Assembly (NCBI RefSeq): GCF_030269665.1
Contig: NZ_BSTS01000029.1
Coordinates: 1-50,075, forward strand
From: Actinomycetospora sp. NBRC 106375
GTDB taxonomy: Bacteria; Actinomycetota; Actinomycetes; Mycobacteriales; Pseudonocardiaceae
Reading direction: 5' to 3'
Length of the DNA: 50,075 nt
Program-made: the position numbers and the translations under genes
The notes under the pieces: model-generated
Database searches by the model: none
The model's input: the letters and a program-made list of their open reading frames with translations, nothing else
What the model was told of the DNA's origin: nothing
Shown: piece by piece, positions 42,046 to 49,919 of the stretch
Numbering within the stretch: position 1 is the stretch's first letter
How the letters are laid out: the number at the start of each line of letters is the position of its first letter

Positions 42046-43122
42046 ATGTCGTCTTCCCCAGAGCCCGAGCAGGTCGACATCGTGCGCCTTCTCGGCCACG
42101 ACGGCGAGCCCACGGGAAGCGCGCCGCTCCCGGCGCCCGACGTGCTCCTCGACGGCTACCGCCGTCTCGTCGCGGCGCGCCGGCTCAACGAGCAGGCCCA
42201 GGCACTCGTTCGGCAGGGCCGCCTCGCGGTGTACCCCTCGTCGCGCGGGCAGGAGGCGTGCCAGGTCGCCTGCGCCGCGGTTCTCGAGGAACGGGACTGG
42301 TTGTTCCCGACCTACCGCGACACCGCGGCGATCGTCGCGCGCGGCGTCGACCCGGTCGAGGTGCTGACCATGCTGCGCGGCGACTGGCACTGCGGCTACG
42401 ACCCACGGGAGCGACGGACCGCCCCGCAGGCGACCCCACTGGCCACCCAGCTCCTGCACGCCGTCGGGGTCGGGCACGCCGCGCGGTTGCGGGGCGAGGA
42501 CACCGTCGTGATGGCGCTCTGCGGTGACGGCGCGACCAGCGAGGGCGACTTCCACGAGGCCTGCAACTTCGCGGCGGTGTTCGCCGCGCCGGTGGTGTTC
42601 TTCGTACAGAACAACAAGTACGCGATCTCGGTGCCGCTGGCCCGCCAGTCCGTGGCCCCGTCGTTGGCGGCCAAGGCGGACGGCTACGGCATGCCGGGCG
42701 TCCTGGTCGACGGCAACGACCTGCCCGCCGTCACCCGTGTGCTCGCCGAGGCGGTCGCGCGGGCCCGTTCCGGAGACGGGCCGACGCTGGTCGAGGCGGA
42801 CACCTACCGCATGGACGCCCACACCAATGCCGACGACGCCACCCGCTACCGCACCGAGGACGAGGTGACCGGCTGGGGGGAGCGCGACCCGCTCACCCGG
42901 GTACGCACCTATCTGACCGGGGCCGGCGTCCTCGACGAGACCGGCGAGAGAGAGATCACCGCCGCGTCGGAGGACATGGCGGCCCAGGTCCGCAGAGGAC
43001 TGGCCGTGGAGGCTCCGGTCGACCCCGATGAGCTGTTCGCGCACGTGTACGCCACCCCCACGCCGCAGCTGACCAGCCAGCGCGCGTCGCTGCGGGCCGA
43101 GCTCGAGGACGAGGACTCCTGA
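42046..43122 (+). CDS. bkdA: Branched-chain 2-oxoacid dehydrogenase E1 alpha
   Basis: The product has 358 residues. The thiamine-diphosphate motif is GDGATSEGDFHEACNFAAVF, with FFVQNNKYAISVP following. RQGRLAVYPSSRGQEACQV and LFPTYRDTAAIVARGVDP belong to the active-site entrance, and RMDAHTNADDATRYR is the phosphorylation-loop region. It decarboxylates 2-oxoacids such as those from Leu, Ile and Val. ATG 42046 is used; GTG 42007 would add 13 residues. The ATG has a weak ribosome site. Operon order E1 alpha-E1 beta-E2, overlapping by TGATG. Confidence 0.9.
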   Translation: MSSSPEPEQVDIVRLLGHDGEPTGSAPLPAPDVLLDGYRRLVAARRLNEQAQALVRQGRLAVYPSSRGQEACQVACAAVLEERDWLFPTYRDTAAIVARGVDPVEVLTMLRGDWHCGYDPRERRTAPQATPLATQLLHAVGVGHAARLRGEDTVVMALCGDGATSEGDFHEACNFAAVFAAPVVFFVQNNKYAISVPLARQSVAPSLAAKADGYGMPGVLVDGNDLPAVTRVLAEAVARARSGDGPTLVEADTYRMDAHTNADDATRYRTEDEVTGWGERDPLTRVRTYLTGAGVLDETGEREITAASEDMAAQVRRGLAVEAPVDPDELFAHVYATPTPQLTSQRASLRAELEDEDS

Positions 43123-44108
43123 TGGCACCGAAGATGTCCATGGCCGCGGCGATCAACGCGGCGCTGCGCGACGCGATGGCCGCCGACGACGCGGTGGTCG
43201 TGTTCGGCGAGGACGTCGGTCCGCTGGGCGGGGTGTTCCGGGTGACCGACGGGCTCACCCGCGACTTCGGCGAAGGTCGCTGCTTCGACACCCCGCTCGC
43301 CGAGGCGGGGATCGTCGGTATGGCCGTCGGGATGGCGATGAACGGGATGCGGCCGGTCGTCGAGATGCAGTTCGACGCCTTCGCCTTCCCGGCTTTCGAA
43401 CAGATCACCAGCCACGTGGCGAAGACCGCCAACCGCACTCGCGGCCGCGTGCGGTTACCCCTGGTCATCCGCATCCCCTACGCCGGCGGCATCGGCGGGG
43501 TCGAGCACCACTGCGACTCGTCCGAGGCCTACTACGCCCACACCCCGGGCCTGACCGTGCTGGCACCGGCGACGAACGCCGACGCCTACGGGCTGCTCCG
43601 CGCCGCGATCGAGTACCCGGACCCGGTGGTGTTCCTCGAACCCAAGAAGCTTTACTTCGCCAAGGAGGAGGTCGACGTCGCCGCCGAGGTCCCCCCGATC
43701 GGTCGCGCCGTCGTCCGACGCGCGGGACGCGATGCCACCCTGATCGCGTACGGGCCGTCCGTGCCGCCCGCACTGGCTGCCGCCGAGCAGGCCGCGGTCG
43801 AGGGGCGGGACGTCGGCGTGGTCGATCTGCGATCGATCGTTCCGTTCGACGACGAGACCGTGTGCGCCGAGGTCCGCAGCACCGGACGCGCCGTCGTCGT
43901 CGCCGAGGCCCCCGGGTTCGCCTCCGTGGCCTCCGAGATCGCCGCCCGGGTCACCGAGCGCTGCTTCCACCACCTCGAGGCACCCGTGCACCGGGTCACC
44001 GGGTTCGACGTTCCCTATCCCGCGCCGAAGCTGGAACGCCACTTCCTGCCCGGGGTCGACCGAATCCTCGACGCCGTCGACGAGCTGCAGTGGCAGGACG
44101 CGGCGTGA
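43122..44108 (+). CDS. bkdB: Branched-chain 2-oxoacid dehydrogenase E1 beta
   Basis: The product has 328 residues. KMSMAAAINAALRDAMAADD, VVVFGEDVGPLGGVFRVTDG and FDTPLAEAGIVGMAVGMAMN form the thiamine-binding half. PYAGGIGGVEHHCDSSEAYY and PGLTVLAPATNADAYGLLR follow, and the transketolase C-terminal domain ends the chain (VVDLRSIVPFDDETV). It forms the alpha2beta2 E1 with the preceding product. The ATG overlaps the E1 alpha stop. Confidence 0.92.
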   Translation: MAPKMSMAAAINAALRDAMAADDAVVVFGEDVGPLGGVFRVTDGLTRDFGEGRCFDTPLAEAGIVGMAVGMAMNGMRPVVEMQFDAFAFPAFEQITSHVAKTANRTRGRVRLPLVIRIPYAGGIGGVEHHCDSSEAYYAHTPGLTVLAPATNADAYGLLRAAIEYPDPVVFLEPKKLYFAKEEVDVAAEVPPIGRAVVRRAGRDATLIAYGPSVPPALAAAEQAAVEGRDVGVVDLRSIVPFDDETVCAEVRSTGRAVVVAEAPGFASVASEIAARVTERCFHHLEAPVHRVTGFDVPYPAPKLERHFLPGVDRILDAVDELQWQDAA

Positions 44109-45421
44109 GAGACCAGATCTTCCTGCTGCCCGACCTCGGTGAGGGGCTCACCGAAGCGCAGCTCATCCGGTGGCTCGTGGCCGTCGGCGACACCGTCGCG
44201 GTCGACGAACCCGTCGCCGAGGTCGAGACCGACAAGGCCACGGTCGAGGTTCCGTCACCGTTCGCCGGGATCGTCGCCACACGACACGGGGAGGAGGGCA
44301 CCACCCTCGCCGTGGGTGAACCGCTGATCTCGATCAGTCCGGACAGCGGCACCGACGCGACGCCGGAGGCCGACGAAGGCGCAACCTACATCGAGGAAGA
44401 ACGCGGCGGATCCGGCGCGGTCCTCATCGGGTACGGCACCTCGCACGCCGCCCCGTCGCGTCGCCGGCGCCGGCGGACCGCACCCGCCAACCATGTGTCG
44501 GTCCCGACGGAAGGGACGTCGGAGCAGGCCGCTCCGCAGAAGCCCGCTGTCTTCTCCCCGCTGGTCCGTCGGCTCGCGCGCGACGGTGACATCGATCTGC
44601 AGGCGGTCACCGGGACCGGACCCGGCGGCCTGATCACGCGTCACGACATCGCGCGGGTGGCGACGACCTCCCCGGCCGACGAGCCGGCCGCGGCATCCCC
44701 GGACGCGGACATCGATCGACGCACCGCGCTGCCGGTCCGCACCCGCATCCCGATCACCGGGATGCGGCGGGCGATCGCCGAGACACTCGGCCGCAGCCGC
44801 GCGGAGATCCCCGAGGCGACCACGTGGGTCGACGTCGATGCCACGGCCCTGCTCGAGTTGCGTGCACGGCTCGCCGACTCGGGGCGAGCGCCCGGCCTGC
44901 TGGCCATGGTCGCGCGATTCGTCGTCGCAGGCCTGGTCCGCTTTCCCGAACTCAACGCTCGCGTCGACACCGAACGCCAGGAGATCGCCCACCTCGACGG
45001 GGTCAACCTCGGCCTCGCCACTCAGACCGACCGCGGGCTGGTCGTTCCCGCCATCACGAGCGCGCACCGGTTGTCCATGCGGGGCCTCGACGACGAGAGC
45101 CGCCGCCTCATCGCGGCGGCTCGGGAGGGCACCGCCACCGCCGCCGAGCTGGGGTCCGGTTCCTTCACGCTCAACAACTACGGCGTGCTCGGCGTCGACG
45201 GCAGCGCGGCGATCATCAACCATCCTGAGGTCGCGATCCTCGGCATGGGCCGCATCCTCCCGCGCCCCTGGGTGGTCGACGGGCAGATCGTCGTCAGGCA
45301 GGTCGTGCAGCTCTCCCTCGTCTTCGACCACCGCGTCTGCGACGGGGGCACCGCGGGGGGATTCCTGCGCTTCGTCGCCGACGCCGTCGAGAATCCGACC
45401 GCAGCCACCATCGAGCTGTGA
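44105..45421 (+). CDS. bkdC: Dihydrolipoyl acyltransferase E2 (branched-chain type)
   Basis: The product has 438 residues, start GTG 44105. One lipoyl domain at 1-80 has K44 in ETDKATVEV. A linker with an Arg run (RRRRRRTAP) leads to a peripheral-subunit-binding domain near 155-190 (SPLVRRLARDGDIDL, TGTGPGGLITRHDI). The catalytic domain occupies about 215-438, with DHRVCDGGTAGGFLRFV supplying His and Asp. No E3 gene follows; E3 is usually encoded elsewhere. The gene ends 33 bp from the stop of the convergent paaE remnant, and the palindrome CCGGCGCGCCGG lies between (45429-45440). Confidence 0.92.
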   Translation: MRDQIFLLPDLGEGLTEAQLIRWLVAVGDTVAVDEPVAEVETDKATVEVPSPFAGIVATRHGEEGTTLAVGEPLISISPDSGTDATPEADEGATYIEEERGGSGAVLIGYGTSHAAPSRRRRRRTAPANHVSVPTEGTSEQAAPQKPAVFSPLVRRLARDGDIDLQAVTGTGPGGLITRHDIARVATTSPADEPAAASPDADIDRRTALPVRTRIPITGMRRAIAETLGRSRAEIPEATTWVDVDATALLELRARLADSGRAPGLLAMVARFVVAGLVRFPELNARVDTERQEIAHLDGVNLGLATQTDRGLVVPAITSAHRLSMRGLDDESRRLIAAAREGTATAAELGSGSFTLNNYGVLGVDGSAAIINHPEVAILGMGRILPRPWVVDGQIVVRQVVQLSLVFDHRVCDGGTAGGFLRFVADAVENPTAATIEL

Positions 45422-45453
45422 CGTCGGTCCGGCGCGCCGGCTCGAGAGAAGGC

Positions 45454-45498
45454 TCAGCCGCGGCCGGTGGGCGCGAGCTCCTCGGCGGGGGCGCTCAT
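45454..45498 (-). pseudogene. paaE: Probable paaE start remnant (14 codons)
   Basis: ATG 45498 overlaps the paaD stop (TGATG), as expected for the next gene of a paaABCDE operon, but the frame MSAPAEELAPTGRG stops at once. PaaE, the NADPH-dependent reductase of the epoxygenase, has about 360 residues and is absent. Identification rests on position rather than sequence, since 14 residues carry little information. Confidence 0.45.
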
Positions 45499-46004
45499 CA
45501 GATCTCCTTGACGTGCTCGAACGGCTCGCCGTACGACCGGCACCGGCGCAGCGCGGTGCACGCCGTCGGGCCGAAGCGTGAGGTCTCCTCGGTGTCCGGC
45601 GCGCCGCACTGCGGGCAGGCGACGGCGCGCGACGGGGCGGCGAGCGTCAGCGGGATCGGGCCGTTCGCGGCGCGCGGGCCGATCCGGTCCGGAGGGGCGA
45701 CGCCGGCCTCGGCGAGCTTGCGGCGACCGTCGTCGGAGATCCAGTCGGTGGACCACGGCGGGCTGAACGTCGTGCGGATGTCGACCCGCGCGTAGCCGGC
45801 GTCGGACAGCGCCCGGCGCAGGTCGTAGCGCATCTCGTCGAGCGCTGGGCATCCCGAGTACGTGGGCGTGAGGGTGACGACCACGGTGCCGTCGTCCCGG
45901 GTCTCCACGCCGCGCAGCACGCCGAGGTCGGCGAGCGTGAGCATCGGCATCTCGGGGTCGACGACTTGCTCGGCCGCGGCCCGCGCGTCGGTCTCGGTGA
46001 TCAC
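45498..46004 (-). CDS. paaD: 1,2-phenylacetyl-CoA epoxidase subunit PaaD
   Basis: The product has 168 residues. The N-terminal FeS-assembly (MIP18-like) domain reads VDPEMPMLTLADLGVLRGVE and VTLTPTYSGCPALDEMRYDL. The C-terminal zinc-type ribbon is VACPQCGAPDTEETSRFG with C-T-A...RRC following. PaaD is thought to help mature the iron centres of the epoxidase. Start GTG 46004 overlaps the stop of the 46-codon ORF (GTGA). The gene itself looks intact, but its operon partners paaB, paaC and paaE are not. Confidence 0.88.
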   Translation of the reverse strand: MITETDARAAAEQVVDPEMPMLTLADLGVLRGVETRDDGTVVVTLTPTYSGCPALDEMRYDLRRALSDAGYARVDIRTTFSPPWSTDWISDDGRRKLAEAGVAPPDRIGPRAANGPIPLTLAAPSRAVACPQCGAPDTEETSRFGPTACTALRRCRSYGEPFEHVKEI

Positions 46005-46141
46005 CACGTCGCCTCCGGGTGCGTGCGGGCCGGCGACTGCACGAGGGCGAGCTCCTCGTCGAGAGGCCTGGTGACCTTGGGTCCGCCGGTGAACGTCGGC
46101 GCGCCCTCGACGTGGGCGGTGGTGTCGTCGCCGATCGTCAT
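46001..46141 (-). pseudogene. Collapsed paaB-paaC remnant (46-codon ORF)
   Basis: ATG 46141 overlaps the paaA stop (ATGA) and the stop overlaps the paaD GTG, the normal junctions of paaB's start and paaC's end. The 46 residues finish with LALVQSPARTHPEATW, which resembles the C-terminus of PaaC (LLAEMQ..AR.HPGATW in actinobacteria, from memory), while the beginning ([13 protein letters not shown]) does not belong to PaaC's end. The full paaB plus paaC would need about 1.05 kb. An internal deletion joining the start of one to the end of the other explains the sequence. Confidence 0.6.
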
Positions 46142-47103
46142 GCCGCCGCCTTCCGGGACTCCTGCTTCGCGGCGTAGGCACTGGCCGCGTCGCGGACCCA
46201 CTGCCCGTCCTCGTGGGCGGCGCGGCGGTTGGCCAGGCGCTGGGCGTTGCACGGCCCCGCGCCCTTGACGACCTGCATGAACTCGTCCCAGTCGATGTCG
46301 CCGAAGTCGTGCGCCTCGCGCTCGGCGTTCCACCGCAGCTCCGGGTCCGGCAGCGTGACGCCCAGGGCCTCGGCCTGCGGGACGGTCACGTCGACGTAGC
46401 GCTGGCGCAGCTCGTCGTTGGTGTGCCGCTTGATCCGCCAGGCCATCGACTGCTGGGTGTTCGGGGAGTCGCCGTCGGCCGGGCCGAACATCATCAGCGA
46501 CGGCCACCACCAGCGGTCGACGGCGTCCTGCACCATCGCGCGCTGCGCCTCGGTGCCGGCCATCAGCGTGCGCAGCAGCTCGAAGCCCTGGCGCTGGTGG
46601 AACGACTCCTCCTTGCAGATGCGCACCATCGCCCGCGCGTACGGCCCGTAGCTCGAGCGGCACAGCGGCACCTGGTTGACGATCGCGGCGCCGTCGACGA
46701 GCCACCCGATGACACCGATGTCGGCGAACGTCAGCGTCGGGTAGTTGAAGATCGACGAGTACTTCTGCTTCGAGTCGATCAGCTTCTCGGTGAGCTCGGC
46801 CCGGTCGACGCCCAGGGTCTCGGTGGCCGAGTAGAGGTAGAGCCCGTGGCCGGCCTCGTCCTGCACCTTCGCCAGCAGGATCGCCTTCCGCCGCAGGCTC
46901 GGGGCGCGCAGGATCCAGTTGCCCTCGGGCTGCATGCCGATGATCTCGGAGTGCGCGTGCTGGGCGATCTGGCGGATCAGCGTCTTCCGGTAGCCCTCGG
47001 GCATCCAGTCGCGCGGCTCGATCCGGCCCTCGGCGGCGACCGCGCGGTCGAACTCCGCCTCGAGGCCGGCCTCGGCGTGGCCCTGCTCCTCGGTCACCGC
47101 CAT
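46138..47103 (-). CDS. paaA: 1,2-phenylacetyl-CoA epoxidase catalytic subunit PaaA
   Basis: The product has 321 residues, a diiron oxygenase. The first iron-ligand motif is in [19 protein letters not shown] (ExxH), the second in [15 protein letters not shown]. The substrate and CoA-binding regions [40 protein letters not shown] and [17 protein letters not shown] are complete. PaaA epoxidises phenylacetyl-CoA but needs PaaC as structural partner and PaaE as reductase, which are missing here. Start ATG 47103 with TGAGGA upstream; ATG 47112 is possible. It lies behind the operator at 47130. Confidence 0.93.
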   Translation of the reverse strand: MAVTEEQGHAEAGLEAEFDRAVAAEGRIEPRDWMPEGYRKTLIRQIAQHAHSEIIGMQPEGNWILRAPSLRRKAILLAKVQDEAGHGLYLYSATETLGVDRAELTEKLIDSKQKYSSIFNYPTLTFADIGVIGWLVDGAAIVNQVPLCRSSYGPYARAMVRICKEESFHQRQGFELLRTLMAGTEAQRAMVQDAVDRWWWPSLMMFGPADGDSPNTQQSMAWRIKRHTNDELRQRYVDVTVPQAEALGVTLPDPELRWNAEREAHDFGDIDWDEFMQVVKGAGPCNAQRLANRRAAHEDGQWVRDAASAYAAKQESRKAAA

Positions 47104-47129
47104 CGATGGCATCCTCACACATCCTCCCG

Positions 47130-47147
47130 ACCGAATGTTCGTTCGGT
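47130..47147. promoter_or_regulatory. PaaR-type TetR operator upstream of paaA
   Basis: ACCGAATGTTCGTTCGGT has perfect ACCGAA/TTCGGT arms. On the minus strand the core CGAACGAACATTCG differs at one position from the PaaR consensus CNAACGNNCGTTNG that I recall from Thermus. It lies 27 bp before the paaA ATG. Confidence 0.65.
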
Positions 47148-47195
47148 TCACATGCTGCCCGCCGCGGAGGCTCCAACGCAAGGGATGTGCACCGG

Positions 47196-47849
47196 TCATG
47201 CGGGGTTCTCGCGAAGACCCTCGAACGCCATGCGCTCGACGACGGCCACCAACTCCGCCGGGGTCGCACGGTCCGGCCGGTACCACTCGATCAAGGAATT
47301 GACGGCGCCCGACAGAAGCCGCGCAGCAAGTGCGGCGTCGATGTCGTCGACGATCTCGCCGGCGTCCATCGCCTCGCGCACCAGCGCGGCGATTCGTCGG
47401 TCGAAGACCTTCCGCCGCTCGAGTGCCCAGCACTCGGTCTCGGTGTTGCCCCGCAATCTGAGCAGCGACGTGACGTAGGGCAATTCCGTGGTCAGGACCT
47501 CCACCTGACGACGGACGATGTGCCTCAGCCGCTCGACGGGCGCACCGTCCTGGGCCGGGGACTCCGACAAGATCCCGAAGAGCCCCTCGATCGCGGGTTC
47601 CAGCGCCCCTCGGAGGAGTGCTTCCTTGCCGGGGACATGGTGATAGATCGACGACTTCGCGATCCCGGCTGCACGTGAGAGGTCCGCCATCGACGTCGCC
47701 TCGTAGCCGCGCTCGGTGAAGAGGTGCGCGGCCACCTCGATCAACGAAGTGGCAGTGTGGCCCGCGTAACGCCCCTCACGCGGTCTGTGCGCGACCCATG
47801 AGGACCGCGGACCTCCGTCGCCGTCGGCACCCTCCTGGACGCTGATCAC
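47196..47849 (-). CDS. TetR-family regulator (PaaR-like)
   Basis: The product has 217 residues. The HTH lies at about 32-78 ([49 protein letters not shown]). The ligand domain is all-helical ([53 protein letters not shown]). The arrangement, with paaA downstream and a thiolase divergent, is that of PaaR, which is released from DNA by phenylacetyl-CoA. Start GTG 47849 with GAGGAGG. Two matching palindromes flank it. Confidence 0.85.
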   Translation of the reverse strand: MISVQEGADGDGGPRSSWVAHRPREGRYAGHTATSLIEVAAHLFTERGYEATSMADLSRAAGIAKSSIYHHVPGKEALLRGALEPAIEGLFGILSESPAQDGAPVERLRHIVRRQVEVLTTELPYVTSLLRLRGNTETECWALERRKVFDRRIAALVREAMDAGEIVDDIDAALAARLLSGAVNSLIEWYRPDRATPAELVAVVERMAFEGLRENPA

Positions 47850-47911
47850 GGCGGTCGCCTCCTCTACATCGGAGTAGTGCGCTGGTAGAACGCGATGCTA
47901 CCTTCGGCCCA

Positions 47912-47927
47912 ACCGAACGATCGGTCG
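47912..47927. promoter_or_regulatory. PaaR-type TetR operator between tetR and thiolase
   Basis: ACCGAACGATCGGT is a near-perfect palindrome; the core CGAACGATCGGTCG (47914-47927) differs at one position from CNAACGNNCGTTNG. It lies between the divergent tetR (47849) and thiolase (47952) starts, so it could repress both. Confidence 0.65.
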
Positions 47928-47951
47928 GCTTACTGGGGACGAGAGGCGACG

Positions 47952-49187
47952 ATGGCCGAGGCCTATGTAGTGGGCGGAGCACGGACGCCTCAAGGCAAGT
48001 ACGGCGGTGCGCTGGCGACGGTGCGACCCGACGATCTCGCGGCACTGGTGATCGGTGAAGCCATCGCCCGAGCGGGCGTGCACGGCGAGGCCGTCGACGA
48101 GGTGATCCTGGGTGCCGCGAACCAGGCGGGAGAGGACAACCGCGATGTCGCGCGCATGGCCGTGCTACTGGCGGGCCTCCCGCAGACGGTCCCTGGTTAC
48201 ACCGTCAACCGTCTCTGTGCGAGCGGTCTCACGGCTGTCGCTTCAGCCGCACAGGCCATCAAGGCCGGCGAAGCGGACGTGGTCGTTGCCGGCGGCGTCG
48301 AGTCGATGACCCGCGCGCCGTGGGTGATGGCCAAGCCCGGAACGCCGTGGGGCCCGCCCGGCGAAGTCGTCGACACCAGCCTGGGATGGCGCTTCACCAA
48401 CCGGCGGTTCCGCGAGCTGGACGAGCGTGCACCGGAGATCCACACCGAGACCGACGGGCCAGTCACGCTGTCGATGGGTGAGACGGCGGAAGAGGTCGCC
48501 ACGCTCGACGGCATCACGCGCGAGGAGTGCGACGCCTTCGCGTTGCGCAGTCACACCCGCGCCGTAGCGGCCATGGACGCCGGCCGCTTCGAGGACGAAC
48601 TCGTGACGGTTGACGCGCCCCAACGCAAGGGTGACCCGATACCTGTGACGCGCGACGAAGTACCACGTCCCGACATCTCGCCAGAAGCATTGGCGAAGCT
48701 GAAGCCGGTCTTCCGTCGCGGCGGCATCGTCACCGCCGGCTCGTCCTCGCCGCTCTCGGACGGAGCCGCGGCACTGGTCGTGGCTTCCGAGGAGGCCGTG
48801 CACCGCTACGGCCTCACTCCGCTGTCCCGGATCGTGGCGGGGGCGAGCGCCGGAGTGGCGCCTCACGTCATGGGTCTCGGCCCGGTTCCCGCGACGGAGA
48901 AAGTCACGGCGCGGGCCGGCTGGAGCGTCGACGAGCTCGACACCGTCGAGCTCAATGAGGCGTTCGCCGCTCAGAGCCTCGCGGTGATCCGACGACTCAA
49001 GCTCGACGAGGCCCTGGTCAATCCTGACGGCGGCGCCATTTCCCTCGGCCATCCTCTCGGCTGCTCCGGCGCTCGCATCACACTGCGCCTCGCACACCGG
49101 CTGCACCAGGGTGACGCCCGCCGAGGTCTCGCCACCCTCTGTGTGGGGGTCGGTCAGGGGGCGGCGCTCCTGCTCGAGCGCCTCTGA
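47952..49187 (+). CDS. Acyl-CoA thiolase (beta-ketoadipyl-CoA / acetyl-CoA type)
   Basis: The product has 411 residues. C89 in NRLCASGLTAVASAAQ is the acyl-carrying cysteine; NEAFAAQSLAVIRR, GGAISLGHPLGCSGARI supply the His and second Cys. LGAANQAGEDNRDVARMA and GGVESMTRAPWVM are typical of the PaaJ/PcaF branch, which releases succinyl-CoA and acetyl-CoA from 3-oxoadipyl-CoA. ATG 47952 has GAGAGG upstream; the frame to 47895 overlaps the operator and is not used. Shared control with paaA suggests a role in the phenylacetate route, now cut at the epoxidase. Confidence 0.9.
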   Translation: MAEAYVVGGARTPQGKYGGALATVRPDDLAALVIGEAIARAGVHGEAVDEVILGAANQAGEDNRDVARMAVLLAGLPQTVPGYTVNRLCASGLTAVASAAQAIKAGEADVVVAGGVESMTRAPWVMAKPGTPWGPPGEVVDTSLGWRFTNRRFRELDERAPEIHTETDGPVTLSMGETAEEVATLDGITREECDAFALRSHTRAVAAMDAGRFEDELVTVDAPQRKGDPIPVTRDEVPRPDISPEALAKLKPVFRRGGIVTAGSSSPLSDGAAALVVASEEAVHRYGLTPLSRIVAGASAGVAPHVMGLGPVPATEKVTARAGWSVDELDTVELNEAFAAQSLAVIRRLKLDEALVNPDGGAISLGHPLGCSGARITLRLAHRLHQGDARRGLATLCVGVGQGAALLLERL

Positions 49188-49579
49188 GCGTCTCTGCGCC
49201 ACCGTCAGCTGTCGTCCTCGAGCCTCGGTGCCGGGACGAACTCCTGCTGGGGCATGGCGTTACTCCCTTCCCCAGCCGGCGATGAACAGCCCCGTCTGCC
49301 GACTCACGGCGAGGTTCCTGCGCCATCCCCACGACTTCGAATGGCACGAGCCCGAAGAGTGGTTGCCGGCCCCACTTCCGGAGGCGTAGCACCCACACTT
49401 CCGTGGTCAGTGAGGCACCTCGACCACCACGCTGGACAGGTGACGGACCAGGTGCTTAGCCCCCATCAAGTTCTTGATACACACCGGTTCGACAACGCGA
49501 GGGCCCAGCTCCTCCAGGCGGCCGATCGGTGAGCTCGCCGAGTTGGTTGTCGCGTCCGGCGTCTCCTGCTGACGACGGC
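49188..49579. other. Stretch between thiolase and IS21 end, only fragments visible
   Basis: No complete gene is visible. A minus-strand ORF at 49205-49255 (MPQQEFVPAPRLEDDS) has an AAGGGAG ribosome site but only 16 codons. Another minus-strand frame ending at 49407 (GRLEELGPRVVEPVCIKN, then LMGAKHLVRHL) looks protein-like but is cut by the IS21 end, and I do not recognise it. Confidence 0.35.
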
Positions 49580-49623
49580 TGAAAGCTGACCCCCTGGCGA
49601 CGGGTGAATCTGGACCCCCTGCC
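49580..49623 (+). repeat. IS21-type terminal repeats
   Basis: TGAAAGCTGACCCCCTGGC (49580-49598) and TGAATCTGGACCCCCTGCC (49605-49623) are related units 25 bp apart, just before istA. IS21 elements carry such multiple terminal repeats as transposase-binding sites. The outer boundary is not defined. Confidence 0.65.
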
Positions 49624-49634
49624 GTTAGTGAGGG

Positions 49635-49919
49635 GTGCTGAGCGTGGAGGACTGGGCGGAGATCCGCCGGCTGCATCGGGCCGAGGGCATGCCGATCAAG
49701 GCGATCGTGCGCAGGCTCGGGGTCGGGCGGAACACGGTGCGGCGGGCGCTGGCGGCCGAGACGCCACCGAAGTACGAGCGCGTGGCGAAGGGTTCGATCG
49801 TCGACGCGGTCGAGCCGCAGGTTCGGGAACTGCTCGCCGAGTGGCCGACCATGCCCGCCACGGTGATCGCCGAACGGATTGGTTGGAACCGCTCGCTGAC
49901 GGTGCTCAAGGACCGGTGA
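49635..49919 (+). pseudogene. istA: IS21-family transposase IstA, truncated
   Basis: From GTG 49635, 94 residues match the N-terminal HTH part of IstA: VEDWAEIRRLHRAEGMPIKA, IVRRLGVGRNTVRRALAAET and PATVIAERIGWNRSLTVL. After LKDR the frame hits TGA at 49917-49919, whereas a full IstA has about 400-500 residues with a DDE domain and is followed by istB. The following 150 bp do not continue the gene in any frame I can recognise, so the element is broken by a deletion or a second insertion at about 49915. Confidence 0.82.

Noticed and set aside
45429..45440. Palindrome CCGGCGCGCCGG after bkdC
   Set aside because: Perfect but without loop or U-tract, so not a convincing terminator; GC-rich palindromes are frequent here.
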